Part shown: piece by piece, positions 58,466 to 64,000 of the stretch | How positions within the stretch are numbered: position 1 is the stretch's first letter | Layout of the letters: every line of letters starts with the position of its first letter | Virus record (IMG/VR): IMGVR_UViG_3300013233_000093 | Location: 158,907 to 222,906 of that record | Direction: 5' to 3' (one strand) | Source: a virus | DNA length: 64,000 nucleotides | Made by a program: the position numbers and the translations under genes | Notes under the pieces: model-generated | Seen by the model: the letters and a program-made list of their open reading frames with translations, nothing else | What the model was told of the DNA's origin: nothing | The model's database searches: none

Positions 58466-60544
58466 TTAAAGGCTGGGTGCGCCGCGATCACCGCCTGCAA
58501 AGACAATTGACATTATGTTTCCCGGACCCGTGCCCGAGAACCAGTTAGTGAATTTTTCAGGCGTTAACCATCTGTCAAAAGACGCCATCTGTTTGCGCCA
58601 TGCTAGTCTAAGTCGCGGAGACACAGCGGCGTACTGATCGTACAGAGTTACCCCGCCCAAGGACAACAGGTAGTCTGTTAACACGGTGTCTTCATCAAAC
58701 ATGGACAGGCTTAACAAATCCGTTAATCCGCCACTGGGTGAAATCGGAGCATGCATCGTCTTGGACAAGTCTATAACGCTGAACGTGACGTCTACCGAAG
58801 TGGGCAATTTATCCTTACTCCAGCCCGTATTACCAGTCCCGCGTGTAATGGTAACCTTGTCAATGATACCGGTTCTTACCATGTTACGTCCAGTGGATTC
58901 CAAGCGGCATAAGAACGGGCTTGTGTACGAGTTCTTACCTGTAGACAACGGTAATACACCTGCCAGTAACATACACAGTGGGATGTAAATGTTTAAGTAG
59001 ACAGACATCTTGTTGCCGTACGGAGTCGCTAATGTAATGGTGTAGTCATTAGACGGCAGACTGGCTGAGGCAGACTCCCAGAAATCGGGGATGTCCACGT
59101 ATGACGTGCCACCTAACCCGGCTAGACTGCCCAGTCCGATAGACGCCAGTCCGCCAGCCATGAGGTTCTTAATGCCTGAGAACGCACCCTCTATCACAGA
59201 GGCCACCGCGCCATCGCCGATGTTACCGTGGCCGAAGTCAAATAGAGTACTACGGACTTTACTGCTATTGGCGTTTAGCTTTTCTTCGATGCCGGACGAC
59301 TTCGTGGTGTTTGTAAAGCTTTCGCTCACGGTTTTCTGCGCGTCTACGTAGAACCCCACCCAATGAGTGCCCTGATTCATTTCTGCTTTAAACATGGCAG
59401 GAACACGATCCCATAATCCGGTGGTGTTTTTGCGCTTGTCGTCTTTCGGCGGCGTGGTGTCGTTGCCGTATGCAATAGCAGCATCTTTATCGCCCATGGT
59501 TACGTCAGGTATATTACCCTCTCCCTGCCCGATTGGGGAGTTTTGGAAATACTGCTTTGTGTACTTAAGGATGCTCGGTTCCGACGGGTCTCCCTGTAGC
59601 ATGAACGACTCTGGCGTAGGCGGATCCATTTTATCGTTTACGTACTTTCGTACCAGATCGTTGTATGTATACTTATCTGATTTCTCAGCCGCTTTGCCGA
59701 TGTCGTGCAGTATCTTGTTATGCTTGTTGGCCAAGCGCTGTGCCCTGCTTGTCATTGCGATTATGTCTATGCCGCCGTCAGCGGTCATTACGTCCGGCAG
59801 TAAGCGATTAAACACAGCTGCTTCCGAGGGAGATAATCCATTAGAGTAACTGATCCCTCTTTTATTTTTCTTCGCGTCTGCTTTGACCTCCGCGACCGTT
59901 TTACCGTTAATGTTCTCTACATCTGATCCCTGCACTAAACCTAAGTTTACACCGAGTCGGACAGCCAGCGTATTTACAGTCGATAGATACAAAGGCATGG
60001 TTGGTTTTAAGTAGAAGAACTTAGACTGCGGTCTATCTGCGATGAAATTCACCATGCGGGATACTAGGTTAGCCGCACCCACAATGGCTTGGAACGGCAA
60101 CGTCAGAATAAAGCCTATTGCGTTACCTACGTCGAATAAGAACCCTGTGGCCTTACCTGTGGTGGCCAGTGCGGCAAGTCTGGAGTCGTAGTAGCTTAGA
60201 AAGAACGTAGACAGTCCGTTATACTCAGGCACACCGAATTGCAGATTAATGAGTTGTGCGTGATCGTCGTAAGCCTCGCTATAATACTCGCCCATGCCGT
60301 CCATATAACTGTCGGGACCAATGCCCGGACGGACGATGTCTGCGTATTCAGTAAACTGTGGTTTTGGGTTTATGCCGAAATTACCCCCTGGAGAAGAATC
60401 TGTAAACTTAATATCGGCTGAAGCAAATTTATGTACGTTAAAGATCTCGCCCAATATGCTAAACTTATTTGAAAAATAGGCTGCACGTACCCACTGCGAG
60501 TCTTCTCGTATAAACGTGTTGTAATAATCAGCAGCACCTGCCAT
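58466..60544 (-). CDS. Large virion structural protein, 692 aa
   Basis: ATG 60544 follows AGGAG. The N-terminal 130 residues are soluble. A Gly/hydrophobic region follows near 145-185 ('VGNAIGFILTLPFQAIVGAANLVSRMVNF'), and another near 455-480 ('GIKNLMAGGLASIGLGSLAGLGG'). Both could insert in a membrane or pack in a tube. Beta-rich C-terminal part. Tandem with the M23 peptidase gene, so probably part of the tail tip or baseplate. Family not recognised beyond jumbo-phage structural proteins. Confidence 0.6.
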   Translation of the reverse strand: MAGAADYYNTFIREDSQWVRAAYFSNKFSILGEIFNVHKFASADIKFTDSSPGGNFGINPKPQFTEYADIVRPGIGPDSYMDGMGEYYSEAYDDHAQLINLQFGVPEYNGLSTFFLSYYDSRLAALATTGKATGFLFDVGNAIGFILTLPFQAIVGAANLVSRMVNFIADRPQSKFFYLKPTMPLYLSTVNTLAVRLGVNLGLVQGSDVENINGKTVAEVKADAKKNKRGISYSNGLSPSEAAVFNRLLPDVMTADGGIDIIAMTSRAQRLANKHNKILHDIGKAAEKSDKYTYNDLVRKYVNDKMDPPTPESFMLQGDPSEPSILKYTKQYFQNSPIGQGEGNIPDVTMGDKDAAIAYGNDTTPPKDDKRKNTTGLWDRVPAMFKAEMNQGTHWVGFYVDAQKTVSESFTNTTKSSGIEEKLNANSSKVRSTLFDFGHGNIGDGAVASVIEGAFSGIKNLMAGGLASIGLGSLAGLGGTSYVDIPDFWESASASLPSNDYTITLATPYGNKMSVYLNIYIPLCMLLAGVLPLSTGKNSYTSPFLCRLESTGRNMVRTGIIDKVTITRGTGNTGWSKDKLPTSVDVTFSVIDLSKTMHAPISPSGGLTDLLSLSMFDEDTVLTDYLLSLGGVTLYDQYAAVSPRLRLAWRKQMASFDRWLTPEKFTNWFSGTGPGNIMSIVFAGGDRGAPSL

Positions 60545-60565
60545 GATAAACTCCTTAAAAGACAT

Positions 60566-60589
60566 CGCCTGCCGTTAAGCAGGTGATGT
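60566..60589 (-). terminator. Hairpin between two virion genes
   Basis: A stem of about nine pairs (CATCGCCTGC side with GCAGGTGATG side, one bulge) lies in the 51-base gap before the gene at 58466. No good T-run follows, so it may attenuate or protect mRNA. Confidence 0.4.
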
Positions 60590-60595
60590 AATGGG

Positions 60596-63500
60596 TTATG
60601 ATTTAAAGTTAACGACTGACCGCAAAGGTCTGGCGCTTTGGGTAAACGCACTTGGATCGTTCTTGCGTTGTGGATTGGGCGAACTTACGTTAACGTTCGT
60701 CGTAGCCACATGCACTTCTGTTGACTCACTCGCCACTGCAATCCGATCGAGTTGTTCGATCATCTTACCTTGGTTAGCGATCATTGTCTCACGCTGAGTC
60801 ACCGCTGTCTGTAACAGATTAACGCGTTGTATCTGATTGCGCATGCTGTCATCTGCCACAGCATTGGTAAACCGATTCTGACGAGCTTCCTTATAACCTC
60901 TTGCTACATCTGGAGATTGTAAGTATAGATCGTTACTGGTCAGTTCAGTGCGATGGTCGTTACGGGTTAACGTAGTCGTCTTATTCGTAACGGGAACATT
61001 CACTCGTTCTTGCACCACCGGAGCAGCTGTGGCGGTCACTGCCGGTGAAGGTGCAAAGTGGTTGAAGTTTATGTTCTCTTCACGGATAGAATCCGCCATA
61101 CCCCCTGTAACGCCCTGTGGTGCGTTATACGCCACTGCAGCACTTGCAGGGATGGCTGAGTATACCTCTTTAGATATCGGCTCACGTCCAAGCTGCGCTC
61201 GCGTAGCGTTGGCTGTGGTAATATCTTGTTGGTCGTACTTAACTACGGATTCTCCGCCGTCAGCAGCTAAACGATCTGTGCCGTACAACGACGCGTACCG
61301 CTTTCTGCTTAACGGACTTAGACCCAGGCCTGCACGATGCTCGTTGATCTCAGTGAACGTAAGCACATCTGATTTCACAGCACGTGTATCTGTACCAAGC
61401 AATTCCTTCATCTGACGTCGAGCCAGCTTAGATTGCTCTAAAGACAGGATCTTTGGCTTAGCGGGAGGCGTTACTGCGGCCAGCATTGCAGGTGGCGTGT
61501 CGTCTGCCGCCGCCAATTGTCTCCGACGCTTCTCCTCCTGTAATACAGACAGATCCATGCCAGTAGCACTTACTGCGTCGATCTTACTGGAGTCCACACC
61601 AGCTTGTGCACTCGGTGTGAGTTCAGCCAGATCCATTCCTGGATTGGCAACTTCTTTACCAGACTTAAACGTAGACGCTATGCCAGAAAATAAGTTACCT
61701 ACCACAGACTCATCCGCCGTGGCCGTTTCTGGAAGGAGGGTATTCACGCCCTCCAGCTTGGCATCGGGTGTAACGATCTTTTCCGCCTTGGCCATAACCT
61801 TAGCTTCTTTGATCGCGTTGACCACTGTGGTTTTATCTTCCGCGTTAAAACCAGTCATTGGATCAAACACTGGCGCAGACTGTCGCAAATCTTTTCTCCA
61901 TTCGAAATGGAGATGATCGCCGTCGGAGTGACCCGTGTCACCAACAAAGCCGATCAGCTGGCCCTGCTTCACGCGTGCACCGATGCCCGTGCCCGGTGCA
62001 AACCCTTGCATGTGCGCGTAACGCGTGCCCGTGCCGTCGCCGTGCTTCATGTAGATCACGTTGCCATATGTAGTACTTTTATACTGACGATAGATTTCAC
62101 CGTCAGCAGCAGCCATTATAGGCGATCCGTTAGGGGCGGCGATGTCAATGCCCTTGTGCATAGAACGGGTTTTTTCTATGGGGGCGATGCGCATCCCAAA
62201 AGGAGAGCTGATTATGCCCTTTACTGGCATCATCAACTTAGTCTTTCCGCCCGGCAACGGAGGATGTATCGCGTCCTCGTATAACTGACCTGCGACTAAA
62301 GCAGTGCCGACAGCAGCGGCCTTCGCTGTGTTACGTGCCACACGCTTCACAGTCTTAGCCATGTCGTGCGGATCTATTATGCCCTCTTGCTTGACCGCTC
62401 TATTTGGATCTGTGGATCCTGGGCGTGTGATCGTGCTGGTGCGCTGCTTAGCCTTTGACCTCACTGGCAGAGCGGGTAGCTTTGTATCAACGCCGTCTTT
62501 GTGGGTGTAGTAGTCCATCAGCTGGACGACGTAGTCTTCAGTCTCCTTACGCATTGAACTCATAGAGCGTCCACGCATGGGCTCTGCTATGACCGCGTAC
62601 GGATCCAGTCCTCTTGCAGCATCATCCGCATTAAACTGCGTGCGCATGATGTATGAGACCACATCGTCCTTATCCAGGTCATCGTCGACATCGTCTATAT
62701 CAGCACCGGAGTCTATCTTACGTAAGACAGAGATGTGTGTAAAGTACACTGGCATGAAACGACGTTTAAACCACACAGACCATTCAGTCAGATCGGCTTC
62801 GTTGTTTTTAAACCTGCCAAACCCTTCGTGCAACTCGTTAAAGAAGTACTCGGGTGGTTTGGACAACGTAGGCTTATCGTCCTTCCATGTCATGTTATCA
62901 TCGACAAGTTCTTCGAGTATGCGTAACTGGTACACAAAGTCTTTGTCAGACGGATAGACGCCGTATTGCATATACCGCATGGCTTCTAACCGGTCTACCT
63001 TTGCGCCGCGTTTAACGTGCTTATACAACAAGTACGCGCCGTAGCCCAAGGCACCTGCCACTGCAGCACCCAATAACACAGTACCTGCGCCAACCGCAGC
63101 CACAGTACTCGCAACGGTAGTTGCTGCAGTACCTGCTGCTGCCATCGCGGATGCGCCATACGTCATTGCCAACGGCACTGCCACTTTAGCAACGTTCACT
63201 ATTTTACCTCCTACATTCTTAACCGCATTAAACGCCTTAGAAAAGAACCCACCGCCGCCTCTTGGTGGCGTAGGCCGGTTTCCTGGTCCAGGACGCCCTC
63301 CCGGCATGTCGGGTATTGGCGGAGTCCCGCCGTCACCGCCCATACCGCCCATGCCGAACAATCCGGCTAGCTTAGCCATCATGCCGACTTGGTTTCGGTT
63401 TCCACGATTGCCGCGATTTCCTCTCCGCGATCCATTACGATTATCGTCGGCGTTATCATCGGCTTGTTCCTCGTCGCTACGTCCGCCTTGACCTCTAAAG

Positions 63501-64000
63501 CTGCCGTCCCGTAAGCCGTCACCGTCGACATCGCCTGCTGTAGACGCACCCTGGTCACGAATCTCTCGTAAGGCATCTAGTTGTGCCTGCAGGTATCCTC
63601 TAGAGGTCGTATCTGCAACGGTATCGTCGCCCGTTTCAATGTCGTCGCCGGTATTACCCTCACTATCCGCATCGCTTAAAGATGTATCTGGAGTTCTATC
63701 CAGAATCTCCGTAAGCGTAGCTAATATCTCAGCGGGGGTGTCTGTCGGAGGGACACCGTCGCCTGTGGGTGCCGGAGGCACCGGAGATGCTATCAGTGGC
63801 GACAGCGAAGCTGGGTCGCCCTGACGGATGTCAGATAACCCAACACGTGGACTCGCTGGCGCTCCCCCACCTGTGGGTGGAGCCGCATCACCTGTGGGTG
63901 CCGGAGGCACCGGAGATGCTATCAGTGGCGACAGCGAAGCTGGGTCGCCCTGACGGATGTCAGATAACCCAACACGTGGACTCGCTGGCGCTCCCCCACC
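60596..64000 (-). CDS. M23 peptidase virion protein (5' end outside window)
   Basis: At least 1134 residues are visible, with no start in the window. Layout from the right edge: Pro/Ala/Gly-rich repeats, acidic and Gly/Arg-rich disordered part, a hydrophobic Ala/Gly stretch near codon 270-310 ('ASAMAAAGTAATTVASTVAAVGAGTVLLGAAVAGALGYGAYLLY'), a helical part, then an M23 domain. In it 'FGMR', H and D of 'HKGID' (near 62145-62158) and 'HLHFE' (near 61910) are zinc ligands or catalytic. It likely cuts peptidoglycan crosslinks during DNA injection. The long C-terminus is low in structure. Confidence 0.85.
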   Translation of the reverse strand, partial: GGGAPASPRVGLSDIRQGDPASLSPLIASPVPPAPTGDAAPPTGGGAPASPRVGLSDIRQGDPASLSPLIASPVPPAPTGDGVPPTDTPAEILATLTEILDRTPDTSLSDADSEGNTGDDIETGDDTVADTTSRGYLQAQLDALREIRDQGASTAGDVDGDGLRDGSFRGQGGRSDEEQADDNADDNRNGSRRGNRGNRGNRNQVGMMAKLAGLFGMGGMGGDGGTPPIPDMPGGRPGPGNRPTPPRGGGGFFSKAFNAVKNVGGKIVNVAKVAVPLAMTYGASAMAAAGTAATTVASTVAAVGAGTVLLGAAVAGALGYGAYLLYKHVKRGAKVDRLEAMRYMQYGVYPSDKDFVYQLRILEELVDDNMTWKDDKPTLSKPPEYFFNELHEGFGRFKNNEADLTEWSVWFKRRFMPVYFTHISVLRKIDSGADIDDVDDDLDKDDVVSYIMRTQFNADDAARGLDPYAVIAEPMRGRSMSSMRKETEDYVVQLMDYYTHKDGVDTKLPALPVRSKAKQRTSTITRPGSTDPNRAVKQEGIIDPHDMAKTVKRVARNTAKAAAVGTALVAGQLYEDAIHPPLPGGKTKLMMPVKGIISSPFGMRIAPIEKTRSMHKGIDIAAPNGSPIMAAADGEIYRQYKSTTYGNVIYMKHGDGTGTRYAHMQGFAPGTGIGARVKQGQLIGFVGDTGHSDGDHLHFEWRKDLRQSAPVFDPMTGFNAEDKTTVVNAIKEAKVMAKAEKIVTPDAKLEGVNTLLPETATADESVVGNLFSGIASTFKSGKEVANPGMDLAELTPSAQAGVDSSKIDAVSATGMDLSVLQEEKRRRQLAAADDTPPAMLAAVTPPAKPKILSLEQSKLARRQMKELLGTDTRAVKSDVLTFTEINEHRAGLGLSPLSRKRYASLYGTDRLAADGGESVVKYDQQDITTANATRAQLGREPISKEVYSAIPASAAVAYNAPQGVTGGMADSIREENINFNHFAPSPAVTATAAPVVQERVNVPVTNKTTTLTRNDHRTELTSNDLYLQSPDVARGYKEARQNRFTNAVADDSMRNQIQRVNLLQTAVTQRETMIANQGKMIEQLDRIAVASESTEVHVATTNVNVSSPNPQRKNDPSAFTQSARPLRSVVNFKS
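63762..64000 (-). repeat. 129-bp tandem repeat (43 codons) in the peptidase gene
   Basis: The unit starts at 63762 and again at 63891; the 110 visible bases of the second copy are identical to the first. The encoded unit includes 'PASPRVGLSDIRQGDPASLSPLIASP'. It stays in frame and probably continues beyond the window. Confidence 0.9.

Overview
The window is a 64 kb slice of a large tailed phage, most likely a phiKZ-related, nucleus-forming type jumbo phage of a Gram-negative host. The evidence is as follows. Upstream regions repeat an AT-rich element with a TATATTAC or TATATCAC core, which matches the early promoter of phiKZ-type virion RNA polymerase. There is a UvsX/RecA-like ATPase, an RNase H fused to a long C-terminal part, and a small protein resembling the C-terminal end of RNA polymerase beta, the kind of split subunit these phages use. 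A family of internal head proteins shares one cationic helix. There are very large virion proteins, including an M23 peptidase, and probable spanin genes that imply an outer membrane. I saw no tRNA, CRISPR array or insertion sequence.

Layout. Positions 1-13.5 kb are early genes on the + strand in short operons, each with an early promoter and a terminator. They include an all-alpha NTP pyrophosphatase of dUTPase type, thymidylate kinase, a minimal nucleotidyltransferase, at least six divergent helix-turn-helix proteins and several short membrane proteins. Positions 13.5-16.4 kb hold a tandem set of six membrane proteins of about 140-160 residues, each with a two-plus-two helix pattern. Positions 16.4-17.6 kb hold an early cassette (lipoprotein plus unknown protein) whose coding DNA is an almost continuous chain of perfect hairpins. 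Positions 17.6-22.9 kb encode four beta-propeller-like proteins and a probable baseplate spike.

Positions 22.9-24.6 kb hold a SLOG-domain gene on the - strand and a second hairpin-rich early cassette, encoding a TraB/GumN-like membrane protein. Positions 24.6-38.7 kb are a - strand block of tail fibre and receptor-binding proteins. Three of them are further beta-propellers and three share one N-terminal anchor domain. Positions 40.0-40.6 kb hold a third hairpin-rich early cassette. Its leader matches the second cassette except that an 18-nt hairpin is exactly inverted. Positions 40.6-51.1 kb carry five related internal head proteins interrupted by two structural genes, the spanin-like pair and RNase H. 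Positions 51.2-58.4 kb are + strand replication, transcription and virion genes, including a macro-domain protein. Positions 58.4-64 kb are - strand virion proteins, ending in an M23 peptidase protein cut by the window edge inside a 43-residue tandem repeat.

How it fits together (inference). The early genes adjust nucleotide pools, regulate transcription and alter host membranes. The late blocks build the head contents, baseplate and a rich set of adhesins. The three early-promoter, hairpin-chain cassettes sit inside late regions like morons and are the most unusual content of the window.
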